In this document: positions 1 through 7,893 of the stretch, one piece after another
Position numbering within the stretch: position 1 is the stretch's first letter
Layout: every line of letters starts with the position of its first letter
DNA from: Kitasatospora sp. DSM 101779
Lineage (GTDB): Bacteria > Actinomycetota > Actinomycetes > Streptomycetales > Streptomycetaceae
Direction of reading: 5' to 3'
NCBI RefSeq assembly: GCF_025655475.1
Contig: NZ_JAHTIK010000001.1
Coordinates: forward strand, 1,931,624 to 1,990,557
DNA: 58,934 nucleotides
The notes under the pieces: generated by a model
The model's database searches: none
The model's input: only the letters and a program-made list of their open reading frames with translations
Told to the model about the DNA's origin: nothing
Position numbers and translations under genes: made by a program

Positions 1-319
1 GGCGCAGGCCGCGGGGCCGGGAGGCGGCGGGGGCCCGGTGGACCGTCGGCCCGTGCCACCAGCTGGTGCCGGCGGCCTGGCCGTGCGGGTCGGCGGGGCG
101 TCCGCCGAGGTGCCGGGCCGGGTAGAGCCCGAAGACGGCGGTGAACAGCCGGTGCGCGTCCGCCTCGTCGGCGTCGGCGAACCGGCGGGCCAGCAGCTCG
201 GCCTGCGGGTACGCGCCGGTGCGCGCCTGGGCCGTGAGCTGCCCCGCCCCGCCCATGCGCCCGTCCGCCACGCCGCCGGCCGCCCCGCGGGCGCCGGTCG
301 CGTACTCGTGCTGCTCCAT
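1..319 (-). pseudogene. DUF2397 (TIGR02677) family C-terminal fragment, runs off left edge
   Basis: The minus-strand frame from an ATG at 319 reads to the window edge (106 codons). The stretch with ARRFADADEADAHRLF, then FGLYPARHLG, a TSWW motif and a Pro/Arg-rich tail matches my recollection of the C-terminal end of TIGR02677/DUF2397 proteins, which belong to the four-gene TIGR02677-80 set counted as a Wadjet-type (JetA-like) plasmid defence locus. The family is several hundred residues long, and here almost everything before the C-terminal region is missing: only about 28 non-matching residues precede it and the DNA upstream looks non-coding. I read it as a remnant, although a short standalone derivative is possible. 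The assignment is from memory of the family. Confidence 0.5.
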
Positions 320-447
320 GTCGATGCCCAGCCTAGACGGTGCCCGGGGCCGGACGGCACGGCTCCGCAGGTCCGTCCGGCAACCGCTGCTACGGGCGGG
401 TAACCGTCCCCTTCCGCCCGTGCCCGGCGTCCCCCTGAGGTCCTCGC

Positions 448-857
448 ATGCCGAACCTGCCCGACGTGGTGCTGCGGTCCCTACCCGCCTTCGTGCTGCT
501 CACCGTCCTGGAGGCGGTCTCCTGCCGGTTCCGTCCGGACGAGGACGAACGGGGCTACGCCGGCAAGGACACCGCGGCGCCCCGCAGGGCGGTTACCCGG
601 ACCGCGACTTCGGTGGCATCCTGATCGTCTTCGACCGGCTGTTCGGCTCGTTCACGCCGGAGACGGAGCGGCCGGTCTACGGCCTGACCAAGAACCTGGA
701 GAGCTACAACCCGCTGCGGGTGGCGACCCACGAGTACGCGGCGATCGCCCGTGACGTGGCCGCGGCCGGCAGTTGGGGCGACCGCCTCCGCCACCTCACC
801 AAGGGGCCGGGCTGGCAGCCCGCCCGCACCGACAGCCCGGAGGGCACCCCCGTATGA
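448..857 (+). pseudogene. Sterol desaturase / fatty acid hydroxylase family, internally deleted
   Basis: The ATG at 448 opens a good N-terminus (MPNLPDVVLRSLPAFVLLTV) up to GYAGKDTA near 575. The reading then continues only in another frame with QGGYPDRDFGGILIVFDRLFGSF and the family C-terminus, ending in a TGA at 855-857. Intact relatives have about 200 residues between these two blocks, carrying the membrane helices and the three His boxes. Those are gone, and the original frame stops near 624. A single deletion of the catalytic core plus a frameshift explains this. The stop overlaps the start of the next gene (ATGA), so the two were probably co-transcribed. Confidence 0.8.
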
Positions 858-1561
858 CCGTCTCCGCACGACTGCGCGCCGCGCGCGGCCTCGCCACCGC
901 CTTCGCCGCCACCTCGGCGGCCCACCTGGGGGCGATCGCCACCGGCGCGACGGTGCTGCAGAACACCACCAAGCCCGCCCTGATGCCGCTGCTGGCCGCG
1001 CACAGCCTGGCCTCCGCGGAACGCGCGCCGAAGCTGCTGGCACCGGCCCTGCTCGCGAGTACCGCGGGCGACGTGCTGCTGCAGCTGGGCGGGAACACCG
1101 CCTTCCTGGCCGGGATGGGCTCCTTCGCGGCGGCGCACGTCGCGTACGTGACGATGTTCGCCGAGCAGGGCGCCTTCACGGACCGGCGGCGGACCCTGCT
1201 GGTGGCCGCGGGCTACGCGGCGGCCTGGGCGGCGGTGATCTCCCAGCTCTGGCCGGACCTCGGCGGCCTGCAGATCCCGGTGGCGGTCTACAGCCTGCTG
1301 CTGGCGTCCACCGCGGTGTCCTCGGCCGGGCTGGGGCTCGCGACCGGGATCGGCGGCGGGCTGTTCCTGCTGTCGGACAGCCTGATCGCCGTCCGGCTGG
1401 CCGGCTGGAAGCTGCTGCCCGGCCACAACGTGCTGGTGATGGCGACCTACATCGCCGCGCAGTACCTGCTGGCACGCGGCGCGCTGCGGGCCGAGGCGGC
1501 CCGGACGGAGCCGCGGGCCGCGGACGGAACGGCCGGGGTGCGACTCGGCGCCCCGGCCTGA
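854..1561 (+). CDS. YhhN/TMEM86 (lysoplasmalogenase-like) integral membrane protein
   Basis: The product has 235 residues and is strongly hydrophobic, with about seven to eight predicted membrane segments. It carries the pattern TKPALMPLLA (residues about 38-48), a central STAGDVLLQLG and a late LLSDSLIA, all typical of the YhhN family. Members in animals hydrolyse the vinyl ether bond of lysoplasmalogens; the bacterial role is unclear. The start at 854 was chosen because its ATG overlaps the stop of the degraded sterol desaturase gene (ATGA), so it appears to be the surviving partner of a lipid-related pair. A start further upstream would read through the desaturase remnant. Confidence 0.75.
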   Translation: MTVSARLRAARGLATAFAATSAAHLGAIATGATVLQNTTKPALMPLLAAHSLASAERAPKLLAPALLASTAGDVLLQLGGNTAFLAGMGSFAAAHVAYVTMFAEQGAFTDRRRTLLVAAGYAAAWAAVISQLWPDLGGLQIPVAVYSLLLASTAVSSAGLGLATGIGGGLFLLSDSLIAVRLAGWKLLPGHNVLVMATYIAAQYLLARGALRAEAARTEPRAADGTAGVRLGAPA

Positions 1562-1592
1562 GCGGACGGGGCGCCGGGCGGACGATCGGCCA

Positions 1593-2165
1593 TCAGGACT
1601 GCGGGGCACGGCGCCGCAGCAGCCAGAAGCCTCCGAGGCCGGCGGCGACCAGCGCACCGCCGGTGGCCAGCTCCCGGGCGCCGGTGCCGGTGACCGAGCC
1701 GCCGACGCCGGTGGCCACGCTGCCGTGCGGCTCGGGCGCCGCGGTGCCGTGGCCGGCCGGGGTCAGCGGGGCCAGCACGCCGACGGTGCCGGTGAACGCG
1801 TCGCCGTTGGGGCACTTGCCGTCGATGCCCCAGGAGGCGGGCTGCTCGGTGACCTGCTCTGTGAGGGTGAGCTCGGTTGCCGAGAGCAGCGCGATGCTGC
1901 CGGTGTAGGTGCCGTTGGGGCCCGCGGTCAGCGTGACGGTGCCGCCGGTGAACGCCTTCGAGCTGGCCGTGATGGTCTTCGTCGTGCTGGCGGGGCAGAC
2001 CACGTTGACGGTGACCTTCTCACCGGGGGCAGCCTGGGCCGGGGTGACCTTGGCCGGTTCGGGCCCCTTGGCGGGCGCGGCGGGCACGGCGTTCGCGGTC
2101 GGCGCGGCGAGGGCGAGCAGGGCGGTCGTGCCGAGGACGGCGGCGGCGGTACGCGGGATGCGCAT
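1593..2165 (-). CDS. Secreted cell-wall-anchor-like protein with degenerate sorting signal
   Basis: This 190-residue protein has a clear signal peptide (MRIPRTAAAVLGTTALLALA, cleavage expected after TANA near residue 26), a short Ala/Pro/Lys linker and an Ig-like or DUF11-like extracellular stretch with two cysteines (VVCPAS and GKCPNG). It ends in a hydrophobic helix followed by LLRRRAPQS. That tail has sortase-substrate architecture, but the expected LPXTG or streptomycete LAXTG is only a degenerate LATGG. It may be anchored by its terminal helix alone. The specific function is unknown. The start ATG at 2165 gives the complete signal peptide. Confidence 0.7.
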   Translation of the reverse strand: MRIPRTAAAVLGTTALLALAAPTANAVPAAPAKGPEPAKVTPAQAAPGEKVTVNVVCPASTTKTITASSKAFTGGTVTLTAGPNGTYTGSIALLSATELTLTEQVTEQPASWGIDGKCPNGDAFTGTVGVLAPLTPAGHGTAAPEPHGSVATGVGGSVTGTGARELATGGALVAAGLGGFWLLRRRAPQS

Positions 2166-2323
2166 GCCGGACCTCCAGGTTCTCGGATGCGGCCGGGGGC
2201 GGGGTCGCCCCGTGGTCGGTCGGCTGCACCCAGTCATGCCCGACGCTAGGCAGCCCGGCCGTACCCGGCCACCGCACGCGACCGTTCGGGTCCACACCGT
2301 CACCGCGGGCACCCGCCCGTTGC

Positions 2324-3127
2324 TCAGACCTCCAGGTCGACGACGACCGGGGCGTGGTCGGAGGTGCCCTTGCCCTTGCGGGCCTCGCGGTCGACGTAGC
2401 TGTCGGTGACCGCGTCGGCGAAGGCCTTGTTGGCGAGCGTCAGGTCGATCCGCATGCCCCGGTTCTTCGGGAAGGCGAGCTGGCGGTAGTCCCAGTAGGT
2501 GTAGGGGCGGTCGTACTTGAGCGGGCGGGGCAGGACGTCCTGCAGGCCGGCCTCGTGGAGGGCGGCGAGCGCGGCCCGCTCGGGCTCGGTGACATGGGTG
2601 AGGCCGACGAAGGCGGCCGGGTCGAACACGTCCTCGTCGCTCGGGGCGATGTTGAAGTCGCCGAGCACCGCGAACGGGCGGTCGCCCGCCGCGTCCTCCA
2701 GGACGGACTGCCGCAGCGTCTCCAGCCAGGCGAGCTTGTAGCGGTAGTGCGCGTGGTCGACCTCGCGGCCGTTCGGCACGTACACCGACCAGACCCGGAC
2801 GGGCCCGCAGGTGGCGCCGATCGCGCGCGGCTCGACCTCGGGCAGCAGCGCGTCGTCGGCCTGGTAGCCGGGCTGCTCGGGCAGGCCGCGGACGACGTCC
2901 TCCAGGCCCAGCTTGGACAGCACCGCGACGCCGTTCCAGCGGCCGCTGCCGTGCGCGGCGGTCTCGTAGCCGAGCGCCCGGACCTCCTCGTACGGGAATG
3001 CGTCCGCGGCGCACTTGAGCTCCTGCAGGCAGAGCACGTCGGGGGCGGCGCTCTCCAGCCACTCCAGGAGCTTGGGCAGCCGTGCGGTGACGGAGTTGAT
3101 GTTCCAGGTGGCGATGCGGACGGTCAC
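2324..3127 (-). CDS. xthA: Exodeoxyribonuclease III
   Basis: This 267-residue endonuclease/exonuclease/phosphatase-fold enzyme should act as 3'-5' exonuclease and AP endonuclease in base excision repair. Visible hallmarks are the N-terminal IATWNINSV, LCLQELK (metal-binding Glu), VYVPNGR, GDFNIAPSDEDV (catalytic Asp/Asn) and the C-terminal TSDHAPVV His motif. The length is normal for the family. The ATG at 3127 is the first in-frame start, and a run of 11-bp tandem repeats lies directly upstream. The gene stands alone, with the sorting-signal protein downstream and gamma-glutamyltransferase upstream on the same strand. Confidence 0.95.
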   Translation of the reverse strand: MTVRIATWNINSVTARLPKLLEWLESAAPDVLCLQELKCAADAFPYEEVRALGYETAAHGSGRWNGVAVLSKLGLEDVVRGLPEQPGYQADDALLPEVEPRAIGATCGPVRVWSVYVPNGREVDHAHYRYKLAWLETLRQSVLEDAAGDRPFAVLGDFNIAPSDEDVFDPAAFVGLTHVTEPERAALAALHEAGLQDVLPRPLKYDRPYTYWDYRQLAFPKNRGMRIDLTLANKAFADAVTDSYVDREARKGKGTSDHAPVVVDLEV

Positions 3128-3146
3128 GGCGGGCGGCCTCCCCGGT

Positions 3147-3190
3147 GGTACGGGCGTGGTGCGGGCTGGGTACGGGCTTGGTACGGGCTT
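3147..3190. repeat. Four tandem 11-bp repeats upstream of xthA
   Basis: Units at 3147, 3158, 3169 and 3180 read GGTACGGGCGT, GGTGCGGGCTG, GGTACGGGCTT and GGTACGGGCTT, followed by a partial GGTGCT. They lie 20-63 bp upstream of the exonuclease III start, in its leader or promoter zone. An 11-bp period places the units on nearly one helix face. Function unknown. Confidence 0.7.
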
Positions 3191-3240
3191 GGTGCTGACA
3201 CGGTCGTACGGCCGTTCGGGCGGGTACGCGCGAACGGGGC

Positions 3241-3259
3241 GGGCGCCCGGCAGGCGCCC
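3241..3259 (-). terminator. Weak hairpin downstream of ggt
   Basis: GGGCGCC and GGCGCCC arms with a 5-nt loop lie about 40 bp after the ggt stop in the direction of transcription. It is short and has no U tract, so this is only a possible terminator. Confidence 0.3.
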
Positions 3260-3298
3260 ACCCCGAACATACCGCCCGGCGCCGACAACCCCGGGCGG

Positions 3299-5095
3299 TC
3301 AGCGGGCGGGCCGCACCACCGCCGCAGCGCCGCCGCCGCGGCGCACCGGTTCGGCGGCCGCCCGCCAGCGCCCGTCCGGCAGCCGTTCCACGCCGGTGGC
3401 GGCGCCGATCTCCGGGGAGGTCGCGAGCACCTGGCCGAGCGCCTCCAGCCCGGCCCGCTCGGGCAGGGCGAGGAAGCCGGCCTCGGCGGCGGTGGTGGCG
3501 GCGTTGCGCTGGCTGGCCCGCGGTGCGGCGATCGCCTGCTCCAGGGTCAGCCCGCGGTCGATCCGGCCGAGCAGCACCTGCAGCACGGTGGTGATGATAG
3601 TGGCCCCGCCGGGCGAGCCGGCGGCGAACAGCGGCCGGCCGTCGCGCAGCACGATCGTCGGCGAGATCGAGGAGCGCGGCCGCTTGCCGGGCCCGGGCAG
3701 GTTGGGGTCGGGCACGCCCGGGGTCACCGGGGCGAAGGAGAAGTCGGTCAGTTCGTTGTTGAGCAGGAAGCCGCGGCCGGGCACGGTGATCCCGCTGCCG
3801 CCGGTCTGCTCGATGGTGAGGGTGTAGGAGACCACGTTGCCCCAGCGGTCGGCGACCGTCAGGTGGGTGGTGCTCGGGCCCTCGTACGCCTCGGTGGCGG
3901 CCGGGCCGGCGGAGCCGCAGGCGGCGGGGTGGTACGGGTCGCCGGGGGCGAGCGGGCTGGTCAGTGCACGGGCCGGGTCGAGCAGGCAGGCGCGGGCGGC
4001 CGCGAAGGCCGGCGAGAGCAGCCGGTCGGTGGGGACGGGCTGCGCGGCGGGGTCGCCGACCCAGCGGTTGCGGTCGGCGAAGGCGATCCGGGAGGCCTCC
4101 AGGAAGCGGTGGTAGTACTGGGTGGCGTCGAGGTGGGCCAGGTCCGAGTGGGACAGGATGCCGAGCGCCTCGCCGACGGTGGTGCCGCCGCTGGACGAGG
4201 GGGCGATCGAGTAGACCTCGTTGCCGCGGTAGGACACCCGGGTCGGCCTCTGCTCCAGGACCCGGTAGGCGGCGAGGTCGGCGCGGTCGACCCTGCCGGG
4301 CCGGGCGGTCCGGCCGGAGGCCGGGTCGACCGGCGGGTGCTGCAGGGTGTTGACCACGTCGGCGCCGATCGGGCCGCGGTAGAGGGCCTTCGTGCCGTCC
4401 CGGCCGAGCTGCCGGTAGGTGGCGGCGAGGTCGGGGTTGCGGAGCGTCGAGCCGACCTCGGGGAGCGAGCCGCCCGGCAGGAAGAGCGCCCTGGTGGCCG
4501 GGAAGTCCCGGAACCGGGCCTCGTTGGCGGCGGTCTGGTCGCGGAAGGTCCGGTCGACGGTGAAGCCGCGGTCGGCGATCCGCTCGGCCGGGCGCAGCAC
4601 GTCGGCGAGCGGGCGGGTGCCCCAGAGCTGCAGGGCCTTCTCCCAGGTGGCGGCGGTGCCGGGCACGCCGACGGACAGGCCGCTGGTGACGGCGTCGGCG
4701 AAGGGCAGCGGCCTGCCGTCGGCGTCCAGGAAGAGCGAGGTGTCGGCGGTGCGGGAGGCGGTCTCGCGGCCGTCGAGGGTGGAGACCCTGCCGGTGCGGG
4801 CGTTGTAGGCGACGAAGTAGCCGCCGCCGCCGATGCCGGCCGAGTAGGGCTCGGTCACGCCGAGGGCGGCGGCGGTGGCGACCGCGGCGTCGACCGCGTT
4901 GCCGCCGCGGCGCAGCACCTCGATGCCGGCTGCAGTGGCGTCGGCGTCGACACTGGCGACGGCACCGCCCCAGCCGACGGCCTCGGGGCTCTTGGGCAAT
5001 GCTTCCGCGGGCGCCGCCCCGGCGGGCGCGGCAGCGCCGAGGACGAGGCTGGTGGCGAGTGCGATCGGCGGGGCGAGTCGGGCCAGAGCTCTCAT
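3299..5095 (-). CDS. ggt: Gamma-glutamyltransferase (secreted)
   Basis: This 598-residue Ntn-hydrolase cleaves gamma-glutamyl bonds of glutathione-type substrates outside the membrane. The ATG at 5095 is preferred over one 42 bp upstream because it follows AGGAGG and opens directly into a signal peptide (MRALARLAPPIALATSLVLG, cut near AAPAGAA). Family landmarks are GGNAVDAAVA (residues 64-73), YSAGIGGGGY, SVGVPGTA, SSGGTTVGEALGIL and the self-processing site STTHLTVADRWGN. The small-subunit Thr should be about residue 409. Near the C-terminus ISPTIVLRDG and GSPGGATI complete the signature. The length is typical. Confidence 0.95.
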   Translation of the reverse strand: MRALARLAPPIALATSLVLGAAAPAGAAPAEALPKSPEAVGWGGAVASVDADATAAGIEVLRRGGNAVDAAVATAAALGVTEPYSAGIGGGGYFVAYNARTGRVSTLDGRETASRTADTSLFLDADGRPLPFADAVTSGLSVGVPGTAATWEKALQLWGTRPLADVLRPAERIADRGFTVDRTFRDQTAANEARFRDFPATRALFLPGGSLPEVGSTLRNPDLAATYRQLGRDGTKALYRGPIGADVVNTLQHPPVDPASGRTARPGRVDRADLAAYRVLEQRPTRVSYRGNEVYSIAPSSSGGTTVGEALGILSHSDLAHLDATQYYHRFLEASRIAFADRNRWVGDPAAQPVPTDRLLSPAFAAARACLLDPARALTSPLAPGDPYHPAACGSAGPAATEAYEGPSTTHLTVADRWGNVVSYTLTIEQTGGSGITVPGRGFLLNNELTDFSFAPVTPGVPDPNLPGPGKRPRSSISPTIVLRDGRPLFAAGSPGGATIITTVLQVLLGRIDRGLTLEQAIAAPRASQRNAATTAAEAGFLALPERAGLEALGQVLATSPEIGAATGVERLPDGRWRAAAEPVRRGGGAAAVVRPAR

Positions 5096-5198
5096 GCGTG
5101 GGCCTCCTGAGGCAGCGTCAGCTATCCGTTCTGCCACAGGTGCAGTGGACAGGACAACAGCGCCTCAGGCCACTACCCGTCAGTAGTTTCGTTATCGC

Positions 5199-6080
5199 GT
5201 CGACCGGCTCAACGGCAACGGCACCGCCGTGATGCTCGCCAACGCCTGGGGCGACTCGATCTTCCCGCCGAACCAGCTCACCGACTTCTACGAGCGGCTC
5301 ACCGGCCCCAAGCGCCCCGAACTGCGACCCGGCGACCACGCCACCGCCGAGGCCACCGGCCTGGCCGGCCTGCCCAACGACGTCTGGACGGACACCCGGG
5401 CCTGGCTCGACCACCACCTCAAGGGTGTCGACCACGGCATCGACCGGCTGCCGCCCGTCCGCATCGGGCCCCAGCTCCAGGACGGCTACGAGGACTACCC
5501 CGACTGGCGGTCCGTCACCGGCTCGACCCTGACGCTGAGCCTCGGCGCCCGCGACCGGCTCGCCACCGGACCACTCTCCACCGGCGCCGCCCGGACGGGC
5601 TGGACCACGCCGATCTCCACCGCCCCGACTCCTGCGCGGACGGCGGCGTGATCTTCCTGTCCAACCTGGCCGAGCAGTTCCTCAAGCTGCCGCCGACGGT
5701 CCCGGTGCCGCTGCTGCCGCGGGCGTCGCCGCCGTCCGGGGCGTACGGCTCCGCGCAACGGGTCCGCGGGTCGGTGCGGCTGCACCTCGGGGTGACGCCC
5801 TCGGCCGACCGGGGCAGCCTGGTCGCCTACCTGCACGACGTTGACGCGCTCGGCACCGGCCGCCCACGCCCCGTACGCCTTCCTCGACCGCACCCCCGGC
5901 AGGCGGTTCACCGCCGACGTCCGGATGCAGGGCACCGCCTACGGCGTCCCGGCCGGCCACCGCCTCGCCCTGGTCGTGGACGGCGTCGATCCGCTCTGCA
6001 TCACCGACAACCCGGCCTTCGCCACCCTCACCTTCGGCTCGACCGCCGACGACCCGTCCTGGGTCGCGGTGCCCCTCAAG
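5199..6080 (+). pseudogene. CocE/NonD-type (X-Pro dipeptidyl-peptidase-like) hydrolase, 3' half with frameshifts
   Basis: The translated pieces line up in order with the C-terminal half of secreted alpha/beta hydrolases of the CocE/NonD (PF08530) type. Frame one gives NGNGTAVMLANAWGDSIFPP through KGVDHGIDRLPPV to about 5640. A second frame gives LAEQFLKLPPTVPVPLLPR through VAYLHDVDALGTG to about 5855, and a third gives SAPAAHAPYAFLDRTPGRR through DDPSWVAVPLK to 6080. The N-terminal half with the catalytic Ser is absent, at least two frameshifts are present, and no proper stop follows PLK because the sequence runs into the palindromic repeats. It is not functional. Confidence 0.8.
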
Positions 6081-6084
6081 GAGG

Positions 6085-6447
6085 GGAACCCAAAGGGGCG
6101 CGGGGAACTGCGCAATCCGAAGGTGGGCATCGTGACGAACGCGGGCCCGGCCCTGGTCCGTACGGCGAGCCCCATCCGGACTGCGCAGTTCCGCCCCCCA
6201 GCCTTCAGCCGGGAGGTGCCCCCACGCGCCTCTGGTGGGCCGCCCTGCGGCGTGTCTTCAAAGGCGATCGGGAACCCAGAGGGGCGCGGGGAACTGCGCA
6301 ACTCGGATGTGGACCGCCGTGCAAATCCGGGCTCGGCCCAGGTCACGACGGTGCCCGCCCCCGGACTGCGCAGTTCCGCCCCCAGCCTTCGGCCGGGAGG
6401 TGCCCCGGCGCCCCTGGATCAGCACCCGACCGCCCTTTGAAGACATG
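6085..6447. repeat. Two tandem copies (~186 bp) of a GGGGCGCGGGGAACTGCGC palindromic element
   Basis: The left arm AGGGGCGCGGGGAACTGCGC occurs at 6094 and 6280, and the matching right arm GACTGCGCAGTTCCGCCCCC at 6179 and 6364, so whole units repeat with a period of 185-186 bp. Each right arm is followed by CAGCCTTC, a GCCGGGAGGTGCCC block, and a region ending in GTCTTCAAAGG (6254-6264) or its inverse CCTTTGAAGAC (6433-6443). This GGGGAACTGCGC element is, from general knowledge, very common in streptomycete intergenic regions. It fills the space between the hydrolase pseudogene and the glucokinase stop and could form long hairpins. Confidence 0.8.
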
Positions 6448-6449
6448 CC

Positions 6450-7550
6450 CTACGACATCTTGCGGCGCCGCTTGACGGTGCGGAAGCGGCGGGCCACCTG
6501 GCGGGCCAGGTCGGCGGCGCCGACCAGGCCGGCCTCGTTGCCGAGGGCGGCGTGCACGATGCCGGCCTCGGGGCGGAACCCGCGGCCGGTCAGGGTACGC
6601 CTGAAGGCGTCCTGGGCCGGGCCGAGCAGCAGGTCGCCGGCCTCGGAGACGCCGCCTCCGATGACGAACCGTCCGGGGTCGAGCGCGGCGGCCAGGTTGG
6701 CGATGCCGACGCCGAGCCAGTGGCCGACCTCGTAGAGGAGTTCCACGGCGACGGCGTCGCCGTCCCGGGCGGCTTCGGTGACGAGCGGACCGGTGATGCC
6801 CTCCGCGGTGCCGCCGGCCCGGGCGAGCAGCGACTGGACGACGGGCGACTCCTCGGCGACCAGCCCGCGCGCCTCGCGGACGAGCGCGTTGCCGGAGGAG
6901 TACTGCTCCCAGCAGCCTCGGTTGCCGCAGGGGCAGCGGTGCCCGCCGGGCACCACCTGCATGTGGCCGAACTCGCCCGCCAGTCCGTACTTGCCGCGGT
7001 CGACGAAGCCGTCCCGGACGACCGCGCCGCCGATGCCGGTGCCGAGGGTGATCATCACCATGTGGTCCTCGCCGCGGCCCGCGCCGAACCGCCACTCGGC
7101 CCAGGCGGCCGCGTTGGCGTCGTTCTCGACCACCACCGGGAAGCGAAGCCGCTCGCTGAGCGCCTCCTGCAGCGGCTCGTTGCGCCAGTTGAGGTGGGGG
7201 GCGAAGAGCACCCTGGAGCGGTCGGCGTCCACCCAGCCGGCCGCGCCGACGCCGACGGCGTGCACCTCGTGCTTGTCGGCGAGCTGCAGCACCAGGTCGA
7301 CGATGACGTCCTCGACCACGGTGGGGCTCTTGCTCTTGTGCGGGGTCTCGGTGCGGACGCGGTCCAGCACCCGGCCCTCGCCGTCGACCACTCCGGCCAC
7401 CACCTTGGTGCCGCCGATGTCCACGCCGACGGTGGGCAGCCGCAGGACGCCGGCCGGCAGGGCGCGCCGGCGGCGGTCGGCGCTGCGCGGCCCGAGGCCG
7501 AACAGGGTGGGCAGGACGGCCGGCCGCTGGGTGCTGTGCGGGCTGGTCAC
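6450..7550 (-). CDS. ROK-family glucokinase
   Basis: This 366-residue kinase, expected to phosphorylate glucose with ATP, shows the ROK phosphate motif GVDIGGTK, the substrate loop VVENDANAAAW, LGTGIGGA, and the zinc/ROK signature GHRCPCGNRGCWEQY. The start is the GTG at 7550 because GAAGGAG lies 11 bp upstream; the frame stays open to 7667 but that part looks non-coding. The roughly 40 residues before the ROK core are longer than in the classic glkA product, as in the second streptomycete glucokinase paralogue. It has a basic KRRRKMS tail. The gene is monocistronic; the palindromic repeats sit immediately downstream of it. Confidence 0.88.
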   Translation of the reverse strand: MTSPHSTQRPAVLPTLFGLGPRSADRRRRALPAGVLRLPTVGVDIGGTKVVAGVVDGEGRVLDRVRTETPHKSKSPTVVEDVIVDLVLQLADKHEVHAVGVGAAGWVDADRSRVLFAPHLNWRNEPLQEALSERLRFPVVVENDANAAAWAEWRFGAGRGEDHMVMITLGTGIGGAVVRDGFVDRGKYGLAGEFGHMQVVPGGHRCPCGNRGCWEQYSSGNALVREARGLVAEESPVVQSLLARAGGTAEGITGPLVTEAARDGDAVAVELLYEVGHWLGVGIANLAAALDPGRFVIGGGVSEAGDLLLGPAQDAFRRTLTGRGFRPEAGIVHAALGNEAGLVGAADLARQVARRFRTVKRRRKMS

Positions 7551-7893
7551 GGGGGCGGTGGCTCCTTCGGGTCGGACGGCCGGCGGGCCGGCGGGCTCAC
7601 CGCCATCCTCCCGCGTCCGGCCGCGCCTGCGGGGTCCGGTCCCGGCGCAGCCGCGACTGCCAGCCAATCCTCATCCGAATGACCGCAGGTGCTGCCCCGT
7701 TCGAGGGATTCGGTCAGGAGGCTGGCAAACTGGGCTGGGCCGCGCGGGGGATTCACATGGAAACGTGATGTTCCTCTCAGGTTCTGCTCAGTTCGGGCGG
7801 AACCGAACGGCGGTTTCCATCTGTCTGATCACATCGGAACGCGCACGGGCGAGCGGGGCCCGGGCTGCCTGCGACCCGGATACGAGAACCTGA
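7551..7893. other. Divergent intergenic region, glucokinase / membrane esterase
   Basis: 343 bp between the divergent glucokinase and esterase genes. The half near 7735-7860 is noticeably less GC-rich, as expected for promoters. A near-palindrome CACATGGAAACGTG lies at 7754-7767. I could not assign -35/-10 elements with confidence and see no coding potential. Confidence 0.5.

Noticed and set aside
1593..2165. Bona fide LPXTG sortase substrate
   Set aside because: The tail has the right layout, but the pentapeptide is only a degenerate LATGG; anchoring by sortase is not supported.
2354..5110. Very long plus-strand open frame (over 900 codons) across xthA and ggt
   Set aside because: It is the antisense shadow of two well-supported minus-strand genes; its translation is Gly/Val/Ala/Arg-rich without motifs, a usual effect of high GC.
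6085..6447. CRISPR-like or insertion-sequence interpretation of the repeats
   Set aside because: Only two 186-bp units with internal dyads, no regular short repeat-spacer structure, no transposase and no target-site duplication.
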